Source: Planctomycetota bacterium (GTDB taxonomy: Bacteria; Planctomycetota; Phycisphaerae; Phycisphaerales; UBA1924). Taken from it: a stretch of 64,000 nt of DNA. Below the pieces are notes generated by a model. The model saw only the letters and a list, made by a program, of their open reading frames with translations. It searched no databases and was not told where the DNA came from. The stretch is taken from NCBI GenBank assembly GCA_017303555.1, contig JAFLCN010000003.1:207938-271937 (forward strand), read 5' to 3'. Both the position numbers and the translations under genes were made by a program. Below are positions 1-8,204 of this stretch, piece by piece; position 1 is the stretch's first letter; each line of letters starts with the position of its first letter.

Positions 1-913
1 TCGTCCAGCGTGGATCGGTCGGACCAAAGAGCGAAACCACCGGGACACCGAAAGCCGCGGCGATGTGGCGGGGGCCGGTGTCGTTGGTGACCATCAACGC
101 CGATCCGCGAACGATCGCCTTCAGCGAACCGATGGTGATGCCGAGTCGGGGTAGTCGCACACAAGGGACCGCGGCCAAGTCCGCGATCTGATCCACCAGC
201 TCAGATTCGCCGGGCGAACCGTTTAAGAAGATCGAAAGTCCGTGAGCTTGATGCAGGTGCCTTGCGACCTGGGCGAATCGGTCCGGCGGCCAGCGTTTGG
301 CCGGGTTGTTGCCGCCCGGGTTGAGAATGGCTCTTGGAGAGGCCGGGTCGATTCCAGCCCGAGTGAAGACCACGTCGGCTGCCCGGACATCGCTGGTGGT
401 TACACAAAGCGAAAGCGGAGTTTCGTTTTGTAAAAATGCTCCCTCCGTCAGCCCGATCGTGCGGGCAATGAGGGGCTTGTAGTACGTCACGGCCGAGATC
501 GCCGCGCGTCGTCCATCGTTTCGCGCAGGCGGAACAAGGCGGTCGGTGAGCAAGAGGCCTCTCAAGTCTCGGTCGTACCCGACCCGGCGAGGAATGCCGG
601 CAATTCGGACGATCAGGGCTGTCGAGAATGAATTGGTGAGCAGGACGGCGGTGTCATATCGCCGGGGTCTGATCTTGGCGGCAACAAACTTGGGGCCCAT
701 GACGCCGGAAGAGCGGGCGACGTGGACTTCATCGAAGAACGGAAGCCCGGCGAGCAACTCATCCATGCCCGGACGGACGAGCCCGCCGATGAACGCTCCG
801 GGGAGGTTCTCGCGCAGTAGTTTCAGGGCCGGGGTCGCCATGACGCAGTCGCCGAGCCAGGATGGGCAGACGACGAGCAGGCGGAGGGGTTTTGCAGGTC
901 CAGAACCCGACAT
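1..913 (-). CDS. ADP-heptose:LPS heptosyltransferase (GT9), partial at left edge
   Basis: A GT9 enzyme that transfers heptose from an ADP-activated donor onto the inner core of lipid A, at the cytoplasmic face of the inner membrane. The reading frame starts MSGSGPAKPLRLLVVCPSWL and stays open for 304 codons until it leaves the window, so the C-terminus is missing. Family hallmarks seen are the N-terminal WLGDCVMATPAL loop (residues about 19-30), a YDTAVLLTNSFSTAL strand in domain 1, an NPGGNNPAKRWP start of domain 2, and a donor-site stretch TNDTGPRHIAAAFGVPVVSL followed by FGPTDP. This matches the WaaF/RfaF group better than WaaC, but the acceptor cannot be told from sequence. Together with the MsbA-like exporter further on it argues for an LPS-type outer membrane. 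The small gene to the right lies on the same strand 69 bases upstream. Confidence 0.88.
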   Translation of the reverse strand, partial: MSGSGPAKPLRLLVVCPSWLGDCVMATPALKLLRENLPGAFIGGLVRPGMDELLAGLPFFDEVHVARSSGVMGPKFVAAKIRPRRYDTAVLLTNSFSTALIVRIAGIPRRVGYDRDLRGLLLTDRLVPPARNDGRRAAISAVTYYKPLIARTIGLTEGAFLQNETPLSLCVTTSDVRAADVVFTRAGIDPASPRAILNPGGNNPAKRWPPDRFAQVARHLHQAHGLSIFLNGSPGESELVDQIADLAAVPCVRLPRLGITIGSLKAIVRGSALMVTNDTGPRHIAAAFGVPVVSLFGPTDPRWT

Positions 914-982
914 GGATGGACTGTAGCGAACGGCCGCGGAAGACTGGCGAAGCACGCCAGGTGGAAGCCCGGCGCCACGAAA

Positions 983-1276
983 TCAGTCGAACTCGAACTC
1001 GGTTCCCGGTGCGGGTGTGCCCCAGAGTGGGCCGTCGCGGTACCTGTCTTCGTACCACTTGTTGGTGATGCGGCGGAGCTCGGCGAGGAAGCCGAGGCCG
1101 ACGATGCGATCGGCATCGAGGGTGAGGACGATGGAATCGGGTGCGGATTCGAGGGCCGTGAGTTTGATCCCTTCGCGCTCCGCAAGGGCGTGGGCGGTCG
1201 ATTCCACCGTGCGTCGGGTCGGGCCGTCGTCGAGGGGGGTGCCTTGAAGGGCGCGAAGGCGGACGGTTGCGGGCAT
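983..1276 (-). CDS. hypothetical protein, 97 aa
   Basis: A 97-residue frame that starts MPATVRLRALQGTPLDDGPT and ends in an acidic GTEFEFD tail. I do not recognise a domain. It is soluble, with no signal peptide or membrane segment, and a mixed alpha/beta pattern (SIVLTLDADRIVGLGFLAEL in the middle). The frame stays open upstream to an in-frame start at base 1645, but that longer version would overlap the divergent membrane-protein gene, and the codon use before this ATG is poor. It lies directly upstream of, and on the same strand as, the heptosyltransferase, so the two may be cotranscribed. No function is assigned. Confidence 0.6.
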   Translation of the reverse strand: MPATVRLRALQGTPLDDGPTRRTVESTAHALAEREGIKLTALESAPDSIVLTLDADRIVGLGFLAELRRITNKWYEDRYRDGPLWGTPAPGTEFEFD

Positions 1277-1373
1277 CGAGAACGGTATGGGGAGGTGGGA
1301 AGGTGGGGGGATGGGGGTGTGGGGGGATGAGTGGCGGTTGAATGGGGGGATGGCCGATTCCAAAGGAAGGAAC

Positions 1374-2072
1374 ATGGCACCGGTCGAACCAAACCCCCCT
1401 TTGTCGGAGATGCCGCGCGCTCGCTGGCGCGGACGGGTGTTGTGGCTTGGGGGATTTCTGTGTTTGGGGGTGCTTGCATCGGTGGGATTGAAAGCGCAGC
1501 AGGAGCGGGCGATCGAACTCGCGAAGCGAGAGAACGCGCTGCAAACCGGCGCGATGAAGGCGCATGTTGTGCGGCATCTGCGGACGTGCGAACTGGTGAC
1601 GAGCCGCGTCGAGACGATCGTGCGTGCGCAGAACAACGACGACAACTGGTTTGGGAGCGTGGTGGCGACGGTTGAGGCGCCGGCGCGGCTGAGTTACGGG
1701 GTGGATCTCTCGAAGCTGGAGTCGTCGCGCGTGGTGTTCAGTCCGATTGGCGGCGTGTACTCGCTGAGAGTGCCTGCGCCGAAGCGGATCGCGACGGAGG
1801 TTTTTACGGGGAAAGAGAAGACGGATGTGGCGCTCGCGGGGCTGCGGTTTCGATCGCTGGCGGGGGAGGAGCAATTGGGGATTGCGCGGGCGCGATTGCA
1901 CGAGCAGGCGCTGCGGCTGCGGATCACCGGGGCGGAATCGGACCGGATTCGGGAAAGTGCCCGAGCGGAAATCGCAGGTTTGGTGAAGCGGATCGTGGGT
2001 GAGGGTGCATCTGTTCGGGTCTGGTTTGAAGATGAAGAAGGGTGGAGAACAACGATGGCAACGGGGGAGTAG
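1374..2072 (+). CDS. DUF4230-like membrane-anchored protein
   Basis: About 232 residues with an N-terminal membrane segment (VLWLGGFLCLGVLASVGL) and a predicted extracytoplasmic remainder. The body resembles DUF4230 proteins: a beta-rich part containing YGVDLSKLESSRVVFSP and a LRVPAPKRI strand, then a long helix (IARARLHEQALRLRI to SARAEIAGLVKRIV) and a final VRVWFEDEEG strand. The ATG chosen has a purine-rich AAGGAAGG just upstream. Two in-frame starts further upstream (1287 and 1350) would add a glycine- and tryptophan-rich extension that looks non-coding. The function of the family is unknown. A palindromic repeat and an 8-bp tandem repeat separate it from the next gene. Confidence 0.65.
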   Translation: MAPVEPNPPLSEMPRARWRGRVLWLGGFLCLGVLASVGLKAQQERAIELAKRENALQTGAMKAHVVRHLRTCELVTSRVETIVRAQNNDDNWFGSVVATVEAPARLSYGVDLSKLESSRVVFSPIGGVYSLRVPAPKRIATEVFTGKEKTDVALAGLRFRSLAGEEQLGIARARLHEQALRLRITGAESDRIRESARAEIAGLVKRIVGEGASVRVWFEDEEGWRTTMATGE

Positions 2073-2076
2073 AAAG

Positions 2077-2143
2077 GCGAAACCCCCTCCGTCATCGCTC
2101 GAAGACTCGCGATGCCACATCCCCCTTTGGCAAAGGGGGAGGA
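2077..2143 (+). repeat. dispersed intergenic element, copy 1 (CCCCCTTTGGCAAAGGGGG core)
   Basis: This block begins with GAAACCCCCTCCGTCATCGC, contains GCGATGCCACAT, and ends in a near-perfect palindrome CCCCCTTTGGCAAAGGGGGA followed by GGAC. The same order of blocks occurs in reverse orientation near 43.9-44.0 kb, with a variable middle. Both copies sit in gene-free gaps. The palindrome could fold into a stable hairpin. Seen directly; its function is unknown. Confidence 0.8.
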
Positions 2144-2157
2144 CGGAAGGCAAAGGC

Positions 2158-2216
2158 AGAGCAGCAGAGCAGCAGAGCAGCAGAGCAGCAGAGCAGCAGA
2201 GCAGCAGAGCAGCAGA
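2158..2216 (+). repeat. 8-bp tandem repeat (AGAGCAGC) about 7 copies
   Basis: Seven consecutive copies of AGAGCAGC lie immediately upstream of the start codon of the next gene. An open frame runs through the tract and would encode a Q/S/R/A-rich N-terminal extension, but the downstream ATG directly before a membrane segment is the more sensible start. The tract length could vary by slippage and would change the spacing between promoter and gene. Confidence 0.85.
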
Positions 2217-2222
2217 TTGACT

Positions 2223-3395
2223 ATGCACGTTCTTTGTTTGATTCCGTTTCTTTGGTCGCGGCGTTGGAATATCACGCGGTTGGTGATTGCGCTTTCGCTG
2301 CTCGTGATACTTGCGGTGGATACTCCGGCGCGCCTGGCGCGGTTGACGTTTGCCGCGCTGCCGGAGATGGATTATGCGGGCGAGGTCGCGACGCTGCGCG
2401 AGCAGGGGCGGTATGCAGAAGCGATCGTTATCGCGGATGCGGGATTGGGTTGGACCGATGGTCCGGGCACGGGCGAGAAGCGAGCGGAGATCGAGCGGCA
2501 GCGGCAGTTGACCGTCGATGAACAGGCGAGCTGGATGCGGCGCGCGAAGGACGTTGGTTGGGGCGCGCTGACTGGGCGGGGTGAGAGCATCGAGCAACTT
2601 GTCGGCGCAATCGCGGCGGACATGTTTGTTGTGGGCGATATCCGCGATCTGGCGATTCAGGGCGGAACATGGGCGAGTGGGGGCGAGCCGGATGCGCTGA
2701 TCGTTGCGCTTTCGGCCGTGGGGATCGTTCTGACAGTCGCGCCCGAGTTTGATTGGGCGCCTGCGCTTTTGAAGGTTGCGCGGAAGGCGGGCGCGGTGAC
2801 GGATGGATTGAAAGAGTTCATCGTGCGGGGCGTGAAGCTCCGCCGCACCGAGGCGCTGGCGGGAGCGTTTGGCGATGTAACGAAGTTGGCGACGAAGGCT
2901 TCACCGGCGGGCGCGATCCGCATCTTGAAGCTGGCGGAGAACGAGAAGGATCTTGCGAAGTTCGCGGCGTTCGTTGAACGCAACGGTGCGAAAGGTGGCG
3001 CGGCGCTGCTCATCACCGGACGCGAGGGCGCTTCGCTGGTGCGTGCAGAGTCAGCGGTTGCGGGCGCTGCGCTGCGTGCAAGCGATGATGTCGTGCTGCT
3101 CGCGGCACGAAAAGGGCCGGCGGGCGCGCGATTTCTGGCAAGCCCGGCGGCCCGGGTGCTGACGCGGCCTCACTGGATTCTCGGATTTGGAAAGGGTGTG
3201 TGGAAGGGAAACGTGCCCGAAGCGGTGAAGCAGATCGCGCGGGCGATGGATCCGTATGGGTGGTGGTTGTTGCCGTTGATGGGCGTGTGGACGTTGTGTG
3301 AATGCGGGTTGTTTGTGGGCGCGGGGAGAAGAGCGTTCGGATTGCGGCGCGCGGAGAGCGCTGGCGCGGCAGCGGCGCCGGTTGCTTTGGGATAA
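2223..3395 (+). CDS. hypothetical membrane protein, 390 aa
   Basis: The protein starts MHVLCLIPFLWSRRW and has a membrane segment around residues 18-37 (ITRLVIALSLLVILAVD), a long alanine-rich helical middle, a second hydrophobic stretch near residue 160 (DALIVALSAVGIVLTVAP), and a C-terminal membrane segment (WWLLPLMGVWTLCECGLFVG). The region after residue 20 (YAGEVATLREQGRYAEAIVI) looks like one TPR-type helical hairpin. I recognise no family. The start was chosen after the tandem repeat because the upstream extension is low-complexity. It converges with the homocitrate synthase gene across a 30-base palindromic gap. Confidence 0.65.
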   Translation: MHVLCLIPFLWSRRWNITRLVIALSLLVILAVDTPARLARLTFAALPEMDYAGEVATLREQGRYAEAIVIADAGLGWTDGPGTGEKRAEIERQRQLTVDEQASWMRRAKDVGWGALTGRGESIEQLVGAIAADMFVVGDIRDLAIQGGTWASGGEPDALIVALSAVGIVLTVAPEFDWAPALLKVARKAGAVTDGLKEFIVRGVKLRRTEALAGAFGDVTKLATKASPAGAIRILKLAENEKDLAKFAAFVERNGAKGGAALLITGREGASLVRAESAVAGAALRASDDVVLLAARKGPAGARFLASPAARVLTRPHWILGFGKGVWKGNVPEAVKQIARAMDPYGWWLLPLMGVWTLCECGLFVGAGRRAFGLRRAESAGAAAAPVALG

Positions 3396-3429
3396 GTCCT
3401 ATAGGACCTATGGGACCTATAGGTCCTAT
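3396..3429. terminator. palindromic gap between convergent genes (possible bidirectional terminator)
   Basis: This short gap is built from nested palindromes of AGGACCTAT/ATAGGTCCT. An 11-base arm ATAGGACCTAT pairs with ATAGGTCCTAT, and smaller palindromes (GTCCTATAGGAC, GGACCTATAGGTCC) overlap it. The right part overlaps the TAG stop of the homocitrate synthase gene. The position between two converging genes suggests a bidirectional terminator, although there is no T-run. Alternatively it is just a palindromic repeat. Confidence 0.45.
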
Positions 3430-4607
3430 GCCAGAGCGCTCGTTCTTTCGGCGGCGCCGACTGCACTTTCGTGCTCCGATCGCAGAAGCAGGTCAACCTG
3501 CTCCAGCGTGAGCGCGTGGGCGTCGGCCAGCGTCTTGATCCGATTGGTCAGGTCCTTGCACTGCGCATCCGTGAGGGTGAGCCCGAGCTGTTCGGCGCGG
3601 CTGCGCACGGCGTTCCAGCCCGTCAGCCGGTGCGCGATGTGGACGTAGCGGGTGAGGCCGAAGTCTTCGGGGCGGAGAGCCTCGTAGGTGCTGGGGTCGT
3701 TGAGCACGGCCTTGGCGTGGATGCCGGCCTTGTGCGTGAACGCGCAGAAGCCCGTGATGTAGTTGTTGAACGGCACTTCGATATCGACCATTGAAGCGAC
3801 GGTCTGATCGAGCTCGCGGAGGAGGGGAAGGTTGTACTTGCGAACGGACTGCGGATCGACGACGGCGAGGCGGGCGACAAGGCCACCGAGCGAGGTGATG
3901 CCGTTGCGTTCGCCGATGCCAAGGACGGTGGTATCGATGTGGGTTGCGCCGGCTTCGAGTGCGCAGTAGGCGTTGGCGATCGCGCAGCCGGAATCGTTGT
4001 GGCCGTGGAACTCGATATCGGCCTTCACGCGGGCGCGGAGTTGCGAGACGAGGTCGTAGATCTGGCGGGGCGAGCCGACGCCCACGGTGTCGGCGACGCC
4101 GACGCGATCGACGCCGAGTTCATCCACGGCTTCGTAGACGCGGAAGAGATCTTCGGGGCTGGAGCGAAGCGAATCTTCGGTGCTGAAGCGCACTTCGACC
4201 CCGGAGTCGCGCAGGAACGGGATCACCTCGCGGGCGATGCCGATGATCTCATCAATCGTGCGGCCGTGGCTGAACTTGCGAAGCTGCGACGATGTGCCGA
4301 TGACGACGTCGACGCCGTCCACGCCGGTTTCAACCGCGACGCGGGCATCATCGAGATGGCAGCGCGTGTGCGTCAAGATCTTGGACTTGAGACCGAGGCC
4401 GGCGATCGTCGCGCAGTCGTCGCGGCTCTGGGGTGAGGCCATCGGGTTGGTGAGTTCGAGGTATTCGACGCCAAACTCATCGAGCAGGGTCGCGAGTTGG
4501 ACCTTCTGCTCGGTCGTGAAGAAGGCGTTGACGAATTGCTCGCCTTCGCGGAGAGTGGAATCGATGATGGAGAAGGGCTTGATCTGGGTGAGGGTGTTCG
4601 TCGGCAT
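3426..4607 (-). CDS. homocitrate synthase
   Basis: Condenses 2-oxoglutarate with acetyl-CoA to homocitrate, the first step of the alpha-aminoadipate route. The 393-residue protein is an HMGL-like TIM barrel. Seen are the family start [12 protein letters not shown] (about residues 13-24), the metal-site [16 protein letters not shown], and the [18 protein letters not shown] loop, followed by a C-terminal communication region ([13 protein letters not shown]). Isopropylmalate synthases usually read D-T-T-L-R-D-G-E-Q at the start; the [10 protein letters not shown] form with no long C-terminal regulatory domain is typical of Lys20/NifV-type homocitrate synthases. The neighbours, a homoaconitase and a homoisocitrate dehydrogenase, make lysine-type homocitrate synthase the best call. 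Citramalate or re-citrate synthase is less likely. A 110-base gap separates it from the dehydrogenase gene, so it may have its own start of transcription. Confidence 0.82.
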   Translation of the reverse strand: MPTNTLTQIKPFSIIDSTLREGEQFVNAFFTTEQKVQLATLLDEFGVEYLELTNPMASPQSRDDCATIAGLGLKSKILTHTRCHLDDARVAVETGVDGVDVVIGTSSQLRKFSHGRTIDEIIGIAREVIPFLRDSGVEVRFSTEDSLRSSPEDLFRVYEAVDELGVDRVGVADTVGVGSPRQIYDLVSQLRARVKADIEFHGHNDSGCAIANAYCALEAGATHIDTTVLGIGERNGITSLGGLVARLAVVDPQSVRKYNLPLLRELDQTVASMVDIEVPFNNYITGFCAFTHKAGIHAKAVLNDPSTYEALRPEDFGLTRYVHIAHRLTGWNAVRSRAEQLGLTLTDAQCKDLTNRIKTLADAHALTLEQVDLLLRSEHESAVGAAERTSALA

Positions 4608-4717
4608 GGGAGACTTTCTGGGATGGGGTGAGATTGATTTCGGATCGCGGATTTGGGATTGCGGAGTGGCTAAATCGGAGCGCGGAACTCGGAGTGCGGA
4701 GCGATTGGAGAGCGAGG

Positions 4718-5830
4718 TCAGTTGGCGGCGGCGATGATGGCCGACGCCATTTGTTTTGTGGTGGCGTTGCCGCCGAGGTCGGGGGTTTTGATGGTGCCCT
4801 GTTCGAGCACGCGCGTGATGGCTGCTCGCAAGGCAGTTGCACGCTCGCGATGGTCGAGCCAGTCGAGCATCATGGTGGCAGAAAGGAGTGCGGCGCACGG
4901 ATTCGCGATGCCTTTGCCCGCAATGTCCGGCGCGGACCCGTGGACGGGCTCGAAGACGGCGTAGTTGTCTCCGATGTTGGCGCTGGGTGCGAGGCCTGGG
5001 CCGCCGGTCAATCCCGCGGCGAGATCAGAAAGGATGTCACCGAACAGATTCTCGGCGACAATGACATCAAACTCGCCCGGCCGGCGAACCAGATCCATGC
5101 AGGCGGTATCGATGTGGGCTTCGCGGAAGTCGATCGCGGGGTAGCGTGAAGCGACGGCGCGAGCGACTTCGACCATCAAGCCGCCGGTCGCGCGAAGGAC
5201 ATTCGCCTTCTCGACGAGTGTGACGCGGCGGCGACCCAGCGACTGTGCAAGCTCGAATACGCGTGTCACGATGCGCTCGCAGGCGGCACGGGTGGAGATA
5301 CGAACGGAGATCGCCACATCAGAAGGATCCATTTCGCGAAGGTGGGGGAGCTTTCGCTGTGGATCGAGTGCCGCGAGAAGTGCCGGCGGCGTCGGGCGCG
5401 ATTCGAGCCCGGCGTACATCCCCTCGGTGTTCTCGCGAACGACGATGACATCGACGGGTGTGGGAATCGAAGTGAATGTACGTGCGGGGCGGATGTTTGC
5501 GTAGAGATTGAACTGCCGCCGGAGCTGGACGATCGGTGACGAATAGGTGAAGCCGCGTTCGCGCAGGGCCGGTGCGAGCTCGCGTGTTGCATCGGTTGCG
5601 GGCTTGGAAGTAATCGCGCCGAACATGGCGCAGGTCGTCGTGCGAAGCACTTCGAGCGTGCGCTGGGGAAGCGGATTGCCTTCTTCGCACCAGAACTTCC
5701 AGCCGATGTCGGCGGGAATGTACTCGGCGCGAAACCCGATTGCGTCGAGCACCGTTCGGGTTGCGTCGAGGACTTCGGGTCCGATGCCGTCGCCTCCGAG
5801 CCATGCGATGCGGGGAAGCCGGGTCGTCAT
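4718..5830 (-). CDS. homoisocitrate dehydrogenase (isocitrate/isopropylmalate dehydrogenase family)
   Basis: Oxidative decarboxylation of homoisocitrate to 2-oxoadipate, with a metal ion and NAD(P)+. The 370-residue protein opens with [13 protein letters not shown], then has the substrate-binding [15 protein letters not shown] segment, [14 protein letters not shown], the metal-binding [18 protein letters not shown] and [14 protein letters not shown], and the cofactor loop [18 protein letters not shown]. The RENTEG motif belongs to isocitrate, homoisocitrate and tartrate dehydrogenases rather than LeuB, which has a different sequence at that place. The start ATG overlaps the stop codon of the homoaconitase gene by four bases (ATGA), so the two are translationally coupled. 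Isopropylmalate activity in addition is possible, as many of these enzymes are promiscuous. Confidence 0.8.
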   Translation of the reverse strand: MTTRLPRIAWLGGDGIGPEVLDATRTVLDAIGFRAEYIPADIGWKFWCEEGNPLPQRTLEVLRTTTCAMFGAITSKPATDATRELAPALRERGFTYSSPIVQLRRQFNLYANIRPARTFTSIPTPVDVIVVRENTEGMYAGLESRPTPPALLAALDPQRKLPHLREMDPSDVAISVRISTRAACERIVTRVFELAQSLGRRRVTLVEKANVLRATGGLMVEVARAVASRYPAIDFREAHIDTACMDLVRRPGEFDVIVAENLFGDILSDLAAGLTGGPGLAPSANIGDNYAVFEPVHGSAPDIAGKGIANPCAALLSATMMLDWLDHRERATALRAAITRVLEQGTIKTPDLGGNATTKQMASAIIAAAN

Positions 5831-7725
5831 CGGGAAACCTCCGCGAGTGCGGGAGAAATCGACTCGGCGCCGCGAAGCTGCGCCTCGATGCCGCCGGAAA
5901 GAATGAGCCGCTGAGCGACCGGGCCAAGCGGTGAAAACGCAAAGGTGCGATCGCCGACCCGGATGACCGACTGCGCGAAGTCAATCGTGAGCGCCGGGCC
6001 CACGCCAAACGCTTCCGCGCCGGCCAAGAGCAAGTGGCTCGCGAGCGCCGGCGATTCGAGCAGCAACATTCCGTTGTTGAGTGCGTTCCGCTCGTACGTC
6101 GCGGAGATGCTCGCGGCGATGACCGCACGGATGCCAAAGGCCTGGAGCGCAGTCGCCGCTTGCTCGCGTGACGAGCCGGTTCCGAAGTTGTGACCCGCAA
6201 TGAGAATGTCGCCAGGCCGTGCGGTCATCTGGAAGCGTGGCCCTTCATTCTCGAATGCCACGGATGCCATCTGTTCACGCGTCAGGTCGTTGCGGTACGT
6301 CCACTTGCCGGCGTAGATCGCATCGGTGCTGATGTCGTTGCGGGCGAGCAGGATCGAGCGTCCTGACAGCGTCGATTGAAAACCCTCGACCAGTTCGGTG
6401 CTCGATTCGGATGCAAGCGAAGCGGTTTGAATGCACACAGCCTGCGGAAGCGATGTTCGCCGCGGCGAACTGGCCGGTGCGGTGATGAATCCCTCTCGGG
6501 CCGATGCCGCGACGGCAGCGGGAGAGGCGAGATAGACCTGCGCATCGCGATGGCCCATGCGTCCGCGGTAATTGCGATTGGTCGCGCTGATCGCGACATC
6601 ACCGGCCTGTGCGATGCCTTGTCCGAGGCCGATGCACGGTCCGCAGCCGCTGGGGAGCGCGATTGCTCCGGCATCGAGCAGGCTCTGCCATGTTCCATCG
6701 GCTTCGGCGCGCTGTTGTTCTGAGGCGGATGCCGCGGCAATGTAAAGCTCGACATGCGAAGCAACCCGTTCGCCGGCAAGCTCTGCCGCGGCCTGGGCAA
6801 GGTCTTCGTAGCGGGCGTTCACGCAGCTCAGGATGTACGCCTTGTTGATGCGGATGCGGCGCGATTCGAGCTCGCGTGCGGCGGAAACGAGCTTGACGTC
6901 GTTCGGCCCGGTGATGAGCGACGGGACCTGTCCGAGATCGAGCTCGATAGTGACCGCGTATCGCGCATCGGCATCGGCGCGCGGGCAATCGGACTCGGTG
7001 AACAGATGCCCGCGGTCGCGGAGGTAGTTGATCGTGATCGCGTCAACGGGAAAGAGTGCGGAGAGCGCACCCCATTCGGTGCTCATGTTGGAAATCGAGA
7101 GGCGATCGGGCATGGAGAGCGAGGCGATACCTTCGCCCGCGAACTCGACGGCGTGGTTGAGAACCTGATCGCGATTGAGAATGCCGCAGAGAGCGAGGAT
7201 GACGTCCTTACCCGTAATGCCGGGCGCGAGTCTGCCGGTCAGATGAACGCGGGCGATGGGTGGCACGCGCCACCAGGTCGTGCCGGTGGCCCAGATGGCC
7301 GCGGCATCGGTTCGAACGATCGGGGTGCCGAGACAGCCCACAGCTCCGTACATGTTCGCGTGCGAATCGCTGGCAACGACGAGCGAGCCCGGTGCCGCGA
7401 AACCGCGTTCGATCATGATCTGGTGGCCGATCCCGGTGCCGGCAGGAAAGAAAGCGAGCTCGTTCTCGCGTGCGAAGGACTCGATGCGGGCGTACGACCC
7501 GAGGTTTTCGGGGGACTGATTCTGGATGTCGTGATCGAGAGCGATCACCGGCTGTGCACGATCGTGAATCTGGCGTCTGCCGAGGGAGCGGAACTTGGAG
7601 AGCACCGATGCGGTGTTGTCGTGCGTCATGACATGACGCGGGCGGATCTGGATGTAGTCGCCGGGAGATGCCGACACGCTGTCGGTGTGGGCGAGGGCGA
7701 TCTTTTGTGTGAGTGTGAGGGGCAT
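5827..7725 (-). CDS. homoaconitase, large and small subunits fused
   Basis: An aconitase-superfamily hydro-lyase that would isomerise homocitrate to homoisocitrate by way of homoaconitate, using a 4Fe-4S cluster. The 632 residues are about the sum of a LeuC-type large and a LeuD-type small subunit. The large part (1 to about 430) has the VMTHDNTASV start, VVASDSHANMYGAVGCLGTP, and cluster cysteines in ILSCVNARYEDL and SGCGPCIGLG, followed by ATNRNYRGRMG. The small part (about 455 to the end) has LLARNDISTDAIYAGKWTY and ILIAGHNFGTGSSREQAATA with IRAVIAASI. Thermus-type homoaconitases are two separate proteins; fusion is the fungal Lys4-like state. Context with homocitrate synthase and the dehydrogenase sets the substrate; sequence alone would allow isopropylmalate isomerase. 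Confidence 0.8.
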   Translation of the reverse strand: MPLTLTQKIALAHTDSVSASPGDYIQIRPRHVMTHDNTASVLSKFRSLGRRQIHDRAQPVIALDHDIQNQSPENLGSYARIESFARENELAFFPAGTGIGHQIMIERGFAAPGSLVVASDSHANMYGAVGCLGTPIVRTDAAAIWATGTTWWRVPPIARVHLTGRLAPGITGKDVILALCGILNRDQVLNHAVEFAGEGIASLSMPDRLSISNMSTEWGALSALFPVDAITINYLRDRGHLFTESDCPRADADARYAVTIELDLGQVPSLITGPNDVKLVSAARELESRRIRINKAYILSCVNARYEDLAQAAAELAGERVASHVELYIAAASASEQQRAEADGTWQSLLDAGAIALPSGCGPCIGLGQGIAQAGDVAISATNRNYRGRMGHRDAQVYLASPAAVAASAREGFITAPASSPRRTSLPQAVCIQTASLASESSTELVEGFQSTLSGRSILLARNDISTDAIYAGKWTYRNDLTREQMASVAFENEGPRFQMTARPGDILIAGHNFGTGSSREQAATALQAFGIRAVIAASISATYERNALNNGMLLLESPALASHLLLAGAEAFGVGPALTIDFAQSVIRVGDRTFAFSPLGPVAQRLILSGGIEAQLRGAESISPALAEVSR

Positions 7726-7834
7726 GGGGGAAGTCCTGAATCTTGAAGTCCTGAGTCCTGTGCTTTGAGGGGTGCGATTTGGAGATGGGGTCGCCGCGCT
7801 GAAAATCGCGGGCGTTGCTGTGCCAAAAGCACAA

Positions 7835-7860
7835 CGGGCCCGCCGAAACCGGCGAGCCCG
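7835..7860 (-). terminator. GC-rich hairpin upstream of the homoaconitase gene
   Basis: An 11-base stem with one mismatch (CGGGCCCGCCG against CGGCGAGCCCG) and an AAAC loop. Read on the minus strand it is followed by TTGTGCTTTTGG, a weak T-run. It lies between a possible 23-codon frame and the homoaconitase start, so it could end a short upstream transcript or act as an attenuator-like structure for the operon. Confidence 0.45.
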
Positions 7861-7888
7861 CGAGAGTGGTTGATTCAGAAGAGATCAA

Positions 7889-7960
7889 CTACGCGCGAAA
7901 GGCAATCGCCGGCCGTTTCAGCCGTTTCGATTTGCCTTTTTTGGACGCGAGGATCTGCAT
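7889..7960 (-). CDS. possible basic micropeptide, 23 aa
   Basis: An ATG frame reading MQILASKKGKSKRLKRPAIA and ending three residues later. It carries eight lysines and arginines within its central stretch and resembles ribosome- or nucleic-acid-associated peptides only in charge. A hairpin with a weak T-run follows about 30 bases downstream, which would fit an independent short transcript. No ribosome binding site is evident. It may be chance. No family is recognised. Confidence 0.25.
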   Translation of the reverse strand: MQILASKKGKSKRLKRPAIAFRA

Positions 7961-7996
7961 GTGGGCGAAAGGATAGGCGCGCCGATGTTCGTCGGT

Positions 7997-8164
7997 GAAC
8001 CCCACGCGCAAGCGTGGGGCGAATTGGCAAAGCGAACCAACGTCTTCTGCCCGTGCAGGCAAGAAATCACATCCGTGGTTCTGCTGAGTCGAAGCATCGA
8101 TGACATTGGAATCACTGGGAAAGTGCGACGTGCCGCGGAAGCCCCACGCTTGCGCGTGGGGTTC
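7997..8164. repeat. REPIN-like doublet: two inverted REP palindromes
   Basis: A 24-base sequence GAACCCCACGCGCAAGCGTG (then GGGC) occurs at the left end, and its exact reverse complement at the right end. Each arm is itself near-palindromic (CCCCACGC..GCGTGGGG), and about 120 bases lie between them. A third single copy lies after the PEP carboxylase gene. Two inverted REP units around a short spacer is the layout of a REPIN mobilised in trans by a RAYT transposase. No RAYT gene is visible in the window. The right arm lies just upstream of the PEP carboxylase start. Confidence 0.75.
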
Positions 8165-8204
8165 GCTGTCGAGCAGGTCGAGCCGGTCGGCAATAATCGC
8201 CCCG

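Noticed and set aside
2112..2222. Longer N-terminus of the unknown membrane protein through the tandem repeat
   Set aside because: It would be low-complexity (Q/S/R/A) and precedes a good ATG next to a membrane segment; kept only as a possible phase-variable alternative.
759..2597. 612-codon minus-strand frame at the left end
   Set aside because: It overlaps four better-supported genes and has the proline/arginine-rich composition of a shadow frame.
4718..5830. Isopropylmalate dehydrogenase (leuB) for this gene
   Set aside because: The RENTEG motif and the neighbouring homocitrate synthase and fused homoaconitase point to homoisocitrate dehydrogenase; leuB remains a minor alternative.
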